From positions 1 through 64,000 of the forward strand of contig JAFAFC010000021.1 in assembly GCA_023423715.1 (NCBI GenBank): DNA of 64,000 nt, in the 5' to 3' direction. The DNA is from Bacteroidota bacterium (lineage in GTDB: Bacteria > Bacteroidota > Bacteroidia > Flavobacteriales > Weeksellaceae). Every line of letters starts with the position of its first letter. Positions within the stretch are counted from its first letter, which is position 1. Both the position numbers and the translations under genes were made by a program. The notes beneath the pieces are model-generated. The model saw only the letters and a program-made list of their open reading frames with translations, had not been told where the DNA came from and did no database searches. Below are positions 27,166 through 34,975 of the stretch, one piece after another.

Positions 27166-28665
27166 TTAATCGTTTAAAATCTTAAAAACCTCGCCCAATT
27201 CTTTCACCAAATCTGATGGAAGAACCGATTCTTTGGAATATTTCTCCGTGGCAAAATCTCCCGCTTTCCCATGCATCCAAACACCCAAAAGTGCCGCTTG
27301 TAAACTCGTGTAATTTTGCGCAATTAAAGACGTGATTATTCCCGTAAGAACATCGCCACTTCCGCCTTTTGCCATCCCCGAATTTCCAGTTACATTATAA
27401 TATACTTTACGATCTGGTGTTATGATTTGAGTTCTGTGATCCTTTAAAACGATGTAAATTTGATATTTTTCCGCAGCATTTCTAGCGGCATCCAAACGCT
27501 CATACGAATTTTCAAACGTTCCAAAAATTCGTTCAAATTCCTTTGGATGCGGCGTTAATACTGAATCTTTAGGCAATGATTCTAACAAATCAAGATCGAG
27601 CGAAATAATATTTAATGCATCAGCGTCAAGAACTAAGGCTTTCGTACACTTTTTCAAAAATTTAGCAAAAGCCTTTCGTGTCGCATCTTCTGTTCCCAAA
27701 CCAGGGCCAATAGCTGTTGTAAAATCGCTATCCACTTCAATTTTATCAATAAAATCTTCGCCTCCTTTAATAAACATCGCTTCTGGATTGGACGTTTGCA
27801 TAATATGATACCCAGAATCCGCCGAAATGGAATACACCAAACCGCTTCCCGTTCTCAATGCAGCAGAAACAGACAGAACCGCAGCTCCCATTTTTCCGTA
27901 ACTACCCGCGACAATTGCAGATTTTCCGAAACGACCTTTATGAGAAAAATCTTCCCTCTTTTTAAAGAAATCCTGGATAATTTCTTGATCGTTTACATAA
28001 AAATCTGTATCTACTTTATCAATAAAATCCTGACTTAATTTAATATCCAAAATATGAACTTTCCCTGCAAACATACCAGTTTCAGGATGTAAGAACGTTC
28101 TTTTCCACGTCTGGAATGTTAACGTATCATCTGCTCGGAAAATCACCGAATCTTTAGGATGCAAGTCGTTCGCGAATAAACCAGACGGAATATCAATCGC
28201 AATTCGTCTTACTTTTTCAAGTTGATTAACTTTCTTAATTAACTTAGCCAAAACACCATCAATACGACGATTCAATCCCGTACCGAACAAGGCATCGATC
28301 ACACATGAATTTTCTTCATATTTTAAATCCAAGGCTTTTTCGTAATCAATAATCTCAATATCGCCATTTTCACGAATACGCTTTAGATTTTTTGTGGCTT
28401 CCGATGTAAAATCTTGACCAATTACGGTAACGACTTTCACATAAAAACCTTTCTTTTTCAATAAACGAGCAATCGCAAATCCATCCCCTCCATTATTTCC
28501 AACACCACTTAAAATAGTGAATTGTTTTATCTGATACAGATTTTTGGAAATCCAATCTACACAAGCTTCCGCAGCTCGTTCCATTAAACTAATCGACGAA
28601 ACCGACGTGTTTTTAATTGTAAAATGGTCACAATCCTTAATCTGTTTTGCACTTAAAATTTTCAT
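27166..28665 (-). CDS. nnrD: Bifunctional NAD(P)HX epimerase / ADP-dependent dehydratase
   Basis: The 499-residue protein repairs hydrated NADH and NADPH. The N-terminal half (about 1-215) is the epimerase with GVGNNGGDGFAIARLLKKKG and DALFGTGLNR; the C-terminal half is the ribokinase-like dehydratase with AIGPGLG, LTPHPKEFERIFG and NSGMAKGGSGDVLTGIITSL. Fusion of both halves is the common bacterial arrangement. Full length. Confidence 0.95.
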   Translation of the reverse strand: MKILSAKQIKDCDHFTIKNTSVSSISLMERAAEACVDWISKNLYQIKQFTILSGVGNNGGDGFAIARLLKKKGFYVKVVTVIGQDFTSEATKNLKRIRENGDIEIIDYEKALDLKYEENSCVIDALFGTGLNRRIDGVLAKLIKKVNQLEKVRRIAIDIPSGLFANDLHPKDSVIFRADDTLTFQTWKRTFLHPETGMFAGKVHILDIKLSQDFIDKVDTDFYVNDQEIIQDFFKKREDFSHKGRFGKSAIVAGSYGKMGAAVLSVSAALRTGSGLVYSISADSGYHIMQTSNPEAMFIKGGEDFIDKIEVDSDFTTAIGPGLGTEDATRKAFAKFLKKCTKALVLDADALNIISLDLDLLESLPKDSVLTPHPKEFERIFGTFENSYERLDAARNAAEKYQIYIVLKDHRTQIITPDRKVYYNVTGNSGMAKGGSGDVLTGIITSLIAQNYTSLQAALLGVWMHGKAGDFATEKYSKESVLPSDLVKELGEVFKILND

Positions 28666-28794
28666 AAAAATAAACTATATGCAAAATTACTGATTTACGG
28701 CCGTATTATCCTCCAACTTTACCCATTCTTCATATGATATTTACACGATTTTAACAATATTTTATACTTCTGTAGGTATTTGGAAAATTAATTC

Positions 28795-28802
28795 TATTTT
28801 TG
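28795..28802 (+). promoter_or_regulatory. -7 promoter element of mscL
   Basis: TATTTTTG matches TAnnTTTG about 25 bases before the mscL ATG. Confidence 0.55.
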
Positions 28803-28826
28803 TCGAGAATTTAAAAACACTAAAAA

Positions 28827-29261
28827 ATGGGATTTATTAAAGAATTCAAAGAATTCGCAATCAAAGGAAATGCATTTGATCTTGCAGTTGGGGTTATCAT
28901 TGGTGGTGCTTTCGGTAAAATTGTTACTAGCGTTATTGATGATTTAATCATGCCAATCGTTGCTGCAATTGTTGGAAAACCAGATTTCAGTAGTATCTAC
29001 TACGCAATGGGTAAAGGATCTGAACTGATTCCTGCAGGCGCTACGCTAGAAAAAGCAAAAGAAATAGCTCCAGATGCTGCAATCTTTGCTTACGGTAACT
29101 TTATTACCGTTGCTATTAATTTCTTTTTATTAGCATTAGTTGTTTTCATGATGGTGAAGGCAATTAACAAAATGAAGAGAAAAGAGGAAGAAGCTGCTCC
29201 AGCTGGACCAACTCAAGAAGAATTATTGGGAGAAATCAGAGATTTGTTGAAAAACAAATAA
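28827..29261 (+). CDS. mscL: Large-conductance mechanosensitive channel
   Basis: The 144-residue protein has the MscL signature EFKEFAIKGNAFDLAVGVIIGGAFGKIVTSVIDDLIMPIV (in part) in the N-terminal helix and TM1, a periplasmic loop, TM2 (FITVAINFFLLALVVFMMVKAI, in part) and a charged C-terminal helix. It opens under membrane tension during osmotic downshock. Single-gene unit with a terminator after it. Confidence 0.97.
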   Translation: MGFIKEFKEFAIKGNAFDLAVGVIIGGAFGKIVTSVIDDLIMPIVAAIVGKPDFSSIYYAMGKGSELIPAGATLEKAKEIAPDAAIFAYGNFITVAINFFLLALVVFMMVKAINKMKRKEEEAAPAGPTQEELLGEIRDLLKNK

Positions 29262-29275
29262 TTTTTTTAGAACAA

Positions 29276-29309
29276 AAAAATAAAAGCCACTTTTTCAAGT
29301 GGCTTTTTT
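29276..29309. terminator. Bidirectional terminator between mscL and serA
   Basis: AAAAGCCACTT and AAGTGGCTTTT form an 11-bp stem with A run on the left and T run on the right, between two converging genes. Confidence 0.85.
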
Positions 29310-29325
29310 ATGTTTCAATTTCAAA

Positions 29326-30288
29326 TTATTGAACTTGTAAAATACTGCAAATTTGTTCTGCTAAGGAAAGCGCAATTCGATCTTGCGCTTCTACCGTTGA
29401 AGCTCCTGTATGAGGCGTCAACGAAATTTTAGCATGATTTAAAATTGCTTTCGAAGGTGTTGGTTCGTTAATAAAAACATCCAATCCCGCAAACGCAACT
29501 TTTCCTGAATCTAATGCTTCAATTAAAGCATTTTCATCAATCACACCGCCACGAGAACAATTCACAACCGCAACTCCCGTTTTCATTTTCGAAAACTCAT
29601 GAGCTCCGATTACAAAACCGTCTTTTTGAGCAGGAATATGCAACGTAATAAAATCTGCATGTTTCAAAACATCTTCCAAAGGTTCGGTCTCAATATCAAC
29701 ATTGATAAACTGATTGTTATAGAATTTCACCTTGATACTTGCTTTCCCAATATTGGTATCAGCTGCGATTACACGCATTCCTAATCCAAGGGCGATTCTC
29801 GCAACTTCTTGCCCAATTCTTCCCATCCCGATAATCCCGATGGTTTTTCCTCGTAATTCAATTCCTTCAGCGTAGGCCTTTTTCAGTTTTGAAAACTCGA
29901 TATCGCCTACTACAGGCATTTTACGATTCGATTCTTCTAAAAATCGAGCTCCTGAAAAAAGATGCGCAAAAACCAATTCCGCAACCGAACCCGACGAAGC
30001 AGCAGGTGTATTAATTACATGCAGTCCTTTAGAACGCGCATAATCAACATCAATATTATCCATACCGACTCCACCACGACCAATAATTTCCAAACTCGGA
30101 CATTGATCGATTAACTCTTTTCTAACTTGTGTCGCGCTTCGTACCAAAAGCGTTTTCACTTGATGTTCGTTAATATAATAGGCAAGTTGATCTTGGGGAA
30201 CTTTGTTTGTTTCTACATGAAACCCTTTGGCTGTCAAAGCATCAATTCCTGATTGCTCTAATCCATCATTAGCTAATACATTCTTCAT
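29326..30288 (-). CDS. serA: D-3-phosphoglycerate dehydrogenase
   Basis: The 320-residue protein is a D-2-hydroxyacid dehydrogenase of the short, ACT-less type. Seen: NAD-binding GIIGMGRIGQEVARIALGLGMRVIAADT (in part), catalytic Arg/Glu/His region NCSRGGVIDENAL and LTPHTGAST. It oxidises 3-phosphoglycerate to 3-phosphohydroxypyruvate, the first step of serine synthesis. It lies two bases after a small HAD phosphatase. Other D-2-hydroxyacid substrates cannot be excluded, but serA is the usual assignment. Confidence 0.88.
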   Translation of the reverse strand: MKNVLANDGLEQSGIDALTAKGFHVETNKVPQDQLAYYINEHQVKTLLVRSATQVRKELIDQCPSLEIIGRGGVGMDNIDVDYARSKGLHVINTPAASSGSVAELVFAHLFSGARFLEESNRKMPVVGDIEFSKLKKAYAEGIELRGKTIGIIGMGRIGQEVARIALGLGMRVIAADTNIGKASIKVKFYNNQFINVDIETEPLEDVLKHADFITLHIPAQKDGFVIGAHEFSKMKTGVAVVNCSRGGVIDENALIEALDSGKVAFAGLDVFINEPTPSKAILNHAKISLTPHTGASTVEAQDRIALSLAEQICSILQVQ

Positions 30289-30290
30289 TC

Positions 30291-30692
30291 TTAATCTTTA
30301 AATACTTCTACAGTCACTTGTTTTTCTACCAAGTCTGTAAATTTCCCTTTATATCTGGTTGCTCGCACAATGTGGTTATCAATCCAATGATAATTTCCAC
30401 CACGAGGTTTTCCGCAAAGCACACTATGGTATTTGAAACCGTGTTTGTCTAACCAATCGATGGTTATTTGTTTCAAATCTTCGGTTCTAGAAGTGAAAAA
30501 ACAAATCTGATGTCCTTCATCATACCAACGATTCACCATTTCCAACGCATCTGGAAACGGTTCGCACGTACTCATTCTTTCAGGTTCCTCATTCGGTACA
30601 TCCTCCGTAATTGTCCCATCGATATCGATAAGATAATTTTTTACTCCATTTTTCAGTTTCGGACTGATTTTTCCATCATACTCTAGTTCCAT
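30291..30692 (-). CDS. Small HAD-superfamily phosphatase, possibly tied to serine synthesis
   Basis: Read from ATG at 30692 (MELEYDGKIS) it has 133 residues. HAD motif I is NYLIDIDGTITED (D23, D25), motif II FFTSR, and the later WIDNHIVRATRYKGKFTDLV carries the acidic/basic end. Homologues are often labelled phosphoheptose isomerase, which the motifs do not support. An upstream in-frame ATG at 30722 is excluded because the -7 element TACTTTTG (30719-30712) would lie within the coding region. Two bases from serA, it is a candidate phosphoserine or related phosphatase; that is inference. Confidence 0.8.
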   Translation of the reverse strand: MELEYDGKISPKLKNGVKNYLIDIDGTITEDVPNEEPERMSTCEPFPDALEMVNRWYDEGHQICFFTSRTEDLKQITIDWLDKHGFKYHSVLCGKPRGGNYHWIDNHIVRATRYKGKFTDLVEKQVTVEVFKD

Positions 30693-30711
30693 AGTTGTTA
30701 TTTTTTCACTG

Positions 30712-30719
30712 CAAAAGTA
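30712..30719 (-). promoter_or_regulatory. -7 promoter element of the HAD-serA operon
   Basis: On the minus strand TACTTTTG followed by CAGTG, a strong Bacteroidota -7 element. It decides the start codon of the HAD gene. Confidence 0.65.
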
Positions 30720-30813
30720 CAAATAATTGGGGTTTTAAAATGGAGATTCAGAAGTAATTAACAATTTATTTAAGTAAGCGGAAAAGAAATCAATGCTACA
30801 TTAGTATTTTTAG

Positions 30814-30821
30814 TATTTTTG
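30814..30821 (+). promoter_or_regulatory. -7 promoter element of the asparaginase-like gene
   Basis: TATTTTTG matches TAnnTTTG, 16 bases before the ATG at 30837. Confidence 0.55.
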
Positions 30822-30836
30822 AAAAAATCTTAATCT

Positions 30837-31844
30837 ATGAAATGGCTTTCTATCCTATGTTTGGTAACGCTTTCTAATTGGGCTTTGGCGCAAGAAAAAT
30901 ATGTATTGGTAATTCATGGCGGCGCGGGAGCAATGACCAAGGAAATGATGACACCGCAAATGGAAAAACAGTACAAAGAAAAACTTACCGAATCTCTGCA
31001 AGCGGGTTACCAACAATTGAAAAATGGAAAATCCTCTTTGGAAGCCATTGAAGCTGCCATAATGGTAATGGAAAACTCGCCACTATTTAATGCCGGAAAG
31101 GGTGCCGTTTTCACTCATGAAGGGAAAAACGAACTCGACGCTTCGGTGATGCTGGGAAAAGATAAATCAGCGGGTGCTGTAGCCGGAGTTACTACCATAA
31201 AAAATCCGATTAAAGCTGCAATAGCCGTAATGCAAAAATCAAAACACGTCTTACTTTCTGGAAAAGGTGCCGAAGAATTTGCAAAAGAACAAAATATAGA
31301 ACTTGTTGATCCTAAATATTTTTGGACCGAAGACCGTTGGAAAGCCTTGCAAAAAGCCATTGAACGTGAAAAAAATGCACCAAAACCAAGTGCTCAATAT
31401 TTCGATTCCAAAGAAGCCTTCTTGATGAATGATTCTAAATTTGGAACCGTAGGAGCCGTGGCTTTAGATAAATATGGAAACATCGCTGCGGGAACCTCAA
31501 CAGGTGGAATGACGAACAAGCGTTGGAATCGTTTAGGGGACTCACCAATTATCGGAGCGGGAACTTATGCAAACGAGCAAGTCGGTGTTTCGGGAACGGG
31601 TTGGGGTGAATATTTCATCCGCTCAACCGCAGCAAGAACATTAGCTGCAAAAATGGAATATCAGAATAAATCCGTACAAACCGCTGGACAAGAAGTAATT
31701 GATGAGATCGGAAAAATGGGAGGCGACGGTGGACTTATCGCTCTAGATAAAAACGGAAATATAGCAATGCCATTTAACACAACGGGAATGTACCGCGGAG
31801 CGATCACGGAAAGTGGAAAAGTTGTTGTTGACATTTACAAATAA
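30837..31844 (+). CDS. Exported isoaspartyl peptidase / type III L-asparaginase
   Basis: The 335-residue Ntn-hydrolase precursor has a signal peptide (MKWLSILCLVTLSNWALAQ). Self-cleavage is expected before the nucleophile T204 in KFGTVGAVALDKYGNIAAGTSTGG (in part), giving two subunits. N-terminal VIHGGAGAM and SGTGWGEYFIRSTAAR are also typical. It removes isoaspartyl residues from peptides or hydrolyses asparagine, here in the periplasm; glycosylasparaginase activity is possible. tsaE follows after 5 bases. Confidence 0.9.
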   Translation: MKWLSILCLVTLSNWALAQEKYVLVIHGGAGAMTKEMMTPQMEKQYKEKLTESLQAGYQQLKNGKSSLEAIEAAIMVMENSPLFNAGKGAVFTHEGKNELDASVMLGKDKSAGAVAGVTTIKNPIKAAIAVMQKSKHVLLSGKGAEEFAKEQNIELVDPKYFWTEDRWKALQKAIEREKNAPKPSAQYFDSKEAFLMNDSKFGTVGAVALDKYGNIAAGTSTGGMTNKRWNRLGDSPIIGAGTYANEQVGVSGTGWGEYFIRSTAARTLAAKMEYQNKSVQTAGQEVIDEIGKMGGDGGLIALDKNGNIAMPFNTTGMYRGAITESGKVVVDIYK

Positions 31845-31849
31845 GGAAA

Positions 31850-32266
31850 ATGACGTTTAAAATTCAAAGTATTGAAGATTGGGATCAAGCGCTTGATTCA
31901 ATCTTGTTAGAATTCCACTATCCTATTCTTCTTTTAAAAGGAAACTTGGGAGCGGGAAAAACAACTTTCACGAAAGAACTTTTAGTGAAATTAGGTTCTA
32001 CAAACGAAGTTTCTTCGCCCACCTACTCCATTGTAAATGAATACGACACACCCAAAGGAAAAGTCTTTCATTTTGATTTGTATCGTCTTAAAAACATTGA
32101 AGAAGTTTATGATATTGGCATGGACGACTACCTAAGACAGGGCGTTTTATCGATTATTGAATGGCCAGAAGTGTATGAAGAAGACCTTTTAGGATTGCCA
32201 TATCACATTTTAACCATTACAAAACAAGACGAAACGAGGCATGTAGAATTTTCTACTATTGAATAG
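31850..32266 (+). CDS. tsaE: tRNA threonylcarbamoyladenosine biosynthesis ATPase
   Basis: The 138-residue P-loop protein has Walker A GNLGAGKTTFTKEL near residue 32 and the TsaE signature SSPTYSIVNEYDTPKGKVFHFDLYRLKN (in part). It drives the TsaBDE complex that makes t6A37 in tRNAs reading ANN codons. Coupled to the upstream asparaginase-like gene; ald follows after its own promoter. Confidence 0.94.
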   Translation: MTFKIQSIEDWDQALDSILLEFHYPILLLKGNLGAGKTTFTKELLVKLGSTNEVSSPTYSIVNEYDTPKGKVFHFDLYRLKNIEEVYDIGMDDYLRQGVLSIIEWPEVYEEDLLGLPYHILTITKQDETRHVEFSTIE

Positions 32267-32277
32267 TTCAATTAACG

Positions 32278-32285
32278 TATATTTG
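32278..32285 (+). promoter_or_regulatory. -7 promoter element of ald
   Basis: TATATTTG matches TAnnTTTG, 37 bases before the ald ATG and just after the tsaE stop. Confidence 0.65.
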
Positions 32286-32321
32286 TAGCCCAAATCATCC
32301 ACTAAAAAAGTATCGTATTGC

Positions 32322-33512
32322 ATGAGCGGATCTATTTTTACTCCTTTTACAGAAGAAGATTTACTTCCTAAGGAAGAAAAACTTGAAGTATTAAAAAAAG
32401 GCAAAAAATTCAGCATTGGGATTCCAAAAGAAAGGGGTCTTAACGAGCGTAGAACATGTATAACTCCTGACGCAGTGCAGGTTTTGGTGGATAATGGCCA
32501 CAGCATAATCATTGAAGAAGGCGCAGGAAACGGTTCGTTTTACACCGATTTACAATATGCGGAAAGCGGCGCAACCATTGTTACCGATCCTAAAGAAGCT
32601 TTTCAGCAAGATTTAATTTTAAAAATCAACCCTCCAACAGAAGAGGAAATTCAATATTTACGACCGTGTTCGTATTTAATTTCGGCGTTGCAGATTAACC
32701 TTCGCGACAAAGCATATTTTGATAAACTTGCCGAAAGAAAAGTAAATGCCATCGCTTTTGAATTCATCCAAGACGAATACAAACAATTAGCGCTAGTTCG
32801 CTTAATTGGTGAAATTGCAGGAACCGCATCTATTCTTTACGCATCCGAATTATTAGCTCTTTCAAACGGATTAATGTTGGGTGGAATTACAGGAGTTCGT
32901 CCAGTAGAAGTAGTAATTATTGGAGCTGGAATCGTTGGGGAATTAGCCACAAAAGCCGCTATTGGTTTGGGAGCAAGCGTACGTGTTTTTGATAATTCAT
33001 TGTCAAAACTAAGACGTTTACACACGATTATCGATAGCCGAGTTCCAACTTCGATTATTGATCCGAAAGAATTGGCGAAAGCCCTTCGTAGAGCCGATGT
33101 TGTTATTGGAGCTCTTCCAAGATTAAACATGCCACCAATCGTTACCGAAGATATGGTTATCAATATGAAGAAAGGCAGCGTGATCATTGATGTTACGATT
33201 GACAACGGAAAGGTTTTCGAAACATCAGAACTAACAACGCAAGACGATCCTTTCTTTACAAAACACGGTGTTATTCATTGTGGACTTCCAAATTTAACAT
33301 CGAGAATTCCTAGAACTACTACGAAAGCGGTTTCCAATTTCTTTTTGAGCTATATTTTAAATTACGACGAAGAAGGTGGTTTCGAAAATATGTTGTTGAA
33401 AAACAATGAGATGAAACAATCGTTGTACATGTACAAAGGGCGTCACACCAAGAAAATGCTATGCGACAAATTTGGCTTAACGTACCACGACATCAATCTT
33501 TTAATTTTTTAA
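32322..33512 (+). CDS. ald: Alanine dehydrogenase
   Basis: The 396-residue enzyme interconverts alanine and pyruvate plus ammonia with NAD. Seen: IGIPKERGLNERRTCITPDAV (in part) at residues 34-55, the Rossmann motif VVIIGAGIVGELATKAAIGLGASVRVFD (in part), and HCGLPNLTSRIPRTTTKAVSNF (in part). The N-terminal 30-residue extension before the conserved start is common in flavobacterial members. Followed after 18 bases by a DUF4258 gene. Confidence 0.92.
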   Translation: MSGSIFTPFTEEDLLPKEEKLEVLKKGKKFSIGIPKERGLNERRTCITPDAVQVLVDNGHSIIIEEGAGNGSFYTDLQYAESGATIVTDPKEAFQQDLILKINPPTEEEIQYLRPCSYLISALQINLRDKAYFDKLAERKVNAIAFEFIQDEYKQLALVRLIGEIAGTASILYASELLALSNGLMLGGITGVRPVEVVIIGAGIVGELATKAAIGLGASVRVFDNSLSKLRRLHTIIDSRVPTSIIDPKELAKALRRADVVIGALPRLNMPPIVTEDMVINMKKGSVIIDVTIDNGKVFETSELTTQDDPFFTKHGVIHCGLPNLTSRIPRTTTKAVSNFFLSYILNYDEEGGFENMLLKNNEMKQSLYMYKGRHTKKMLCDKFGLTYHDINLLIF

Positions 33513-33530
33513 TGAAGTAAGCTATTTGCT

Positions 33531-33905
33531 ATGATCCGAAAATTAAAGTTCTATATTATAGGACTCATTCCTGGAGTATTATTGGTATTTTTTATTCTAA
33601 ATCAAAAAGGAGCAAGTTGCTCTGGATACCTTCCTAACAGCCGAGTTATTGCTGAAACCTTAAGTAAAGAGTTTGTTTTTACACCAAATGTAAAAACCCA
33701 AATGCAGGCATTAAATAAAGACGAAAAATTCGTTAAAGATAGCTTAATCGCAAAGGGAAAAATCGATTTTGACCGAAGTAAAGCTCAAGAAAAACCATGC
33801 CCAAGCTACGTTATTATTTATCCTGAAAAAAGCCCAAAGTATGAACTTACGTACAAAAAGTGTGATAAAGAAGTCGAAGTTCTAGACTTGAAAAAATTGA
33901 AATAA
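33531..33905 (+). CDS. DUF4258-like membrane-anchored protein
   Basis: The 124-residue protein has an N-terminal membrane anchor (FYIIGLIPGVLLVFFILN) followed by GASCSGYLPNSRVIAETLSKE (in part) and a conserved IDFDRSKAQEKPCPSYVIIYP (in part). This pattern, with paired cysteines, is the DUF4258 family that tends to follow ald in flavobacteria. Function unknown. Confidence 0.75.
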   Translation: MIRKLKFYIIGLIPGVLLVFFILNQKGASCSGYLPNSRVIAETLSKEFVFTPNVKTQMQALNKDEKFVKDSLIAKGKIDFDRSKAQEKPCPSYVIIYPEKSPKYELTYKKCDKEVEVLDLKKLK

Positions 33906-33928
33906 TATAAAAATTATCGTCAATATTC

Positions 33929-33959
33929 TTGGTCACCAAAAAGAGAATTTCTAAATTCG
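33929..33959 (+). promoter_or_regulatory. Probable promoter of the tyrA leader
   Basis: TTG at 33929-33931, 20 bases, then TAAATTCG at 33952-33959, one base from TAnnTTTG. Transcription would start close to 33965, so the leader peptide may begin at the second ATG (33971) or be leaderless. Confidence 0.5.
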
Positions 33960-33964
33960 CATCA

Positions 33965-34015
33965 ATGAAAATGATTCACAACGCATATTATTATAGCTAT
34001 ACTAACCTCAACTAA
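33965..34015 (+). CDS. Tyrosine-rich leader peptide of tyrA
   Basis: A 16-codon frame, MKMIHNAYYYSYTNLN, ends with TAA at 34013. Four of 16 residues are Tyr, at codons 8, 9, 10 and 12, just before the first arm of a set of competing hairpins: CTAACCT (34002-34008) with AGGATTAG (34015-34022); AAGGATTAGG (34014-34023) with CCTCGTCCTT (34054-34063); and the terminator 34051-34079. Ribosomes stalled on Tyr codons would cover the first arm and favour the antiterminator. The gene behind it makes tyrosine, so sensing tyrosyl-tRNA fits. Confidence 0.8.
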   Translation: MKMIHNAYYYSYTNLN

Positions 34016-34050
34016 GGATTAGGAGCTTATTTGCGTATTAAAATAATAGT

Positions 34051-34079
34051 AAACCTCGTCCTTTCGGCGAGGTTTTTTT
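34051..34079 (+). terminator. Attenuator terminator upstream of tyrA
   Basis: AAACCTCG (34051-34058) pairs with CGAGGTTT (34068-34075), extended inward by T-G and C-G, followed by seven T. It ends 15 bases before the tyrA ATG and shares its 5' arm with the antiterminator. Confidence 0.85.
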
Positions 34080-34093
34080 AATGAAAACAACGT

Positions 34094-34936
34094 ATGAAAA
34101 TTAGCATTATTGGAGTAGGATTAATTGGAGGGTCGATCGCTCTGAATTTAAAATCAAAAGGATTTACCAACAAAGTAATTGGGATTGATCAGCAAATTAA
34201 ACATTTAGAAGAAGCTTTAAACCTAAATATTATTGATGAATATCGCGATCTCGATAGCGGAATCCGTGATGCTGATTTGATAATTTTAGCAATTCCGGTA
34301 GACGCTGCAAGAAAAGTCTTACCTTCAATTCTGGATCAAATCACCGATAAACAAACTGTAATGGACGTTGGTTCTACAAAAGCAGGAATTACAGCAGCCG
34401 TAAAAAACCATCCGAACAGAAATCGTTATGTTGCTTTTCACCCGATGTGGGGAACGGAAAATGCTGGACCTTCGTCAGCTTTAGCCGAAAGTTTTACAGA
34501 ACGAGCAGCTGTAATTTGCAATCGAGAAGAATCCGCGGAAGATGCTGTTGAAACGGTAAAAAAAGTAGCTGAAACTTTGGGTATGCACACCATTTTCATG
34601 AACGCCGAAGATCACGACATTCATACCGCGTATATTTCGCACATTTCACATATTACGTCTTTCGCTTTAGCCAACACAGTTTTGGAGAAAGAAAAAGAAG
34701 AAGATACGATTTTCCAATTGGCAAGTTCTGGTTTTTCAAGTACGGTACGTCTTGCTAAATCACATCCTGAAATGTGGGTTCCCATTTTCAAGCAGAACAA
34801 AGAAAATGTTTTGGATGTCCTTAATGAGCACATTTCGCAACTTCGAAAATTCAAATCCGCTTTGGAAAAAGAGAATTTTGATTACGTGGAAGATTTAATT
34901 CGTAACGCAAACAAAATCAGAGGAATACTTAAGTAA
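34094..34936 (+). CDS. tyrA: Prephenate dehydrogenase
   Basis: The 280-residue enzyme converts prephenate to 4-hydroxyphenylpyruvate, the tyrosine branch. Seen: the NAD motif ISIIGVGLIGGSIALNLKSKG (in part) at the N-terminus, VMDVGSTKAGI, and FHPMWGTENAGP plus HDIHTAYISHISHITSFALAN (in part), where the catalytic histidines lie. No chorismate-mutase or ACT domain is fused, so enzyme feedback by an ACT domain is absent and transcription attenuation may carry the control. Monocistronic: a terminator overlaps its end. Confidence 0.93.
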   Translation: MKISIIGVGLIGGSIALNLKSKGFTNKVIGIDQQIKHLEEALNLNIIDEYRDLDSGIRDADLIILAIPVDAARKVLPSILDQITDKQTVMDVGSTKAGITAAVKNHPNRNRYVAFHPMWGTENAGPSSALAESFTERAAVICNREESAEDAVETVKKVAETLGMHTIFMNAEDHDIHTAYISHISHITSFALANTVLEKEKEEDTIFQLASSGFSSTVRLAKSHPEMWVPIFKQNKENVLDVLNEHISQLRKFKSALEKENFDYVEDLIRNANKIRGILK

Positions 34937-34953
34937 TCCTCTGATTTTAATTT
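34913..34953 (+). terminator. Terminator overlapping the 3' end of tyrA
   Basis: AAAATCAGAGGA (34913-34924) and TCCTCTGATTTT (34937-34948) form a 12-bp stem, then a T-rich tail. The stop codon of tyrA lies in the loop. Confidence 0.8.
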
Positions 34954-34975
34954 ATTTCTTTTTGGTCCTAATCTT

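Noticed and set aside
30693..30722. Upstream ATG of the HAD gene
   Set aside because: It would place the promoter element TACTTTTG inside the coding region.
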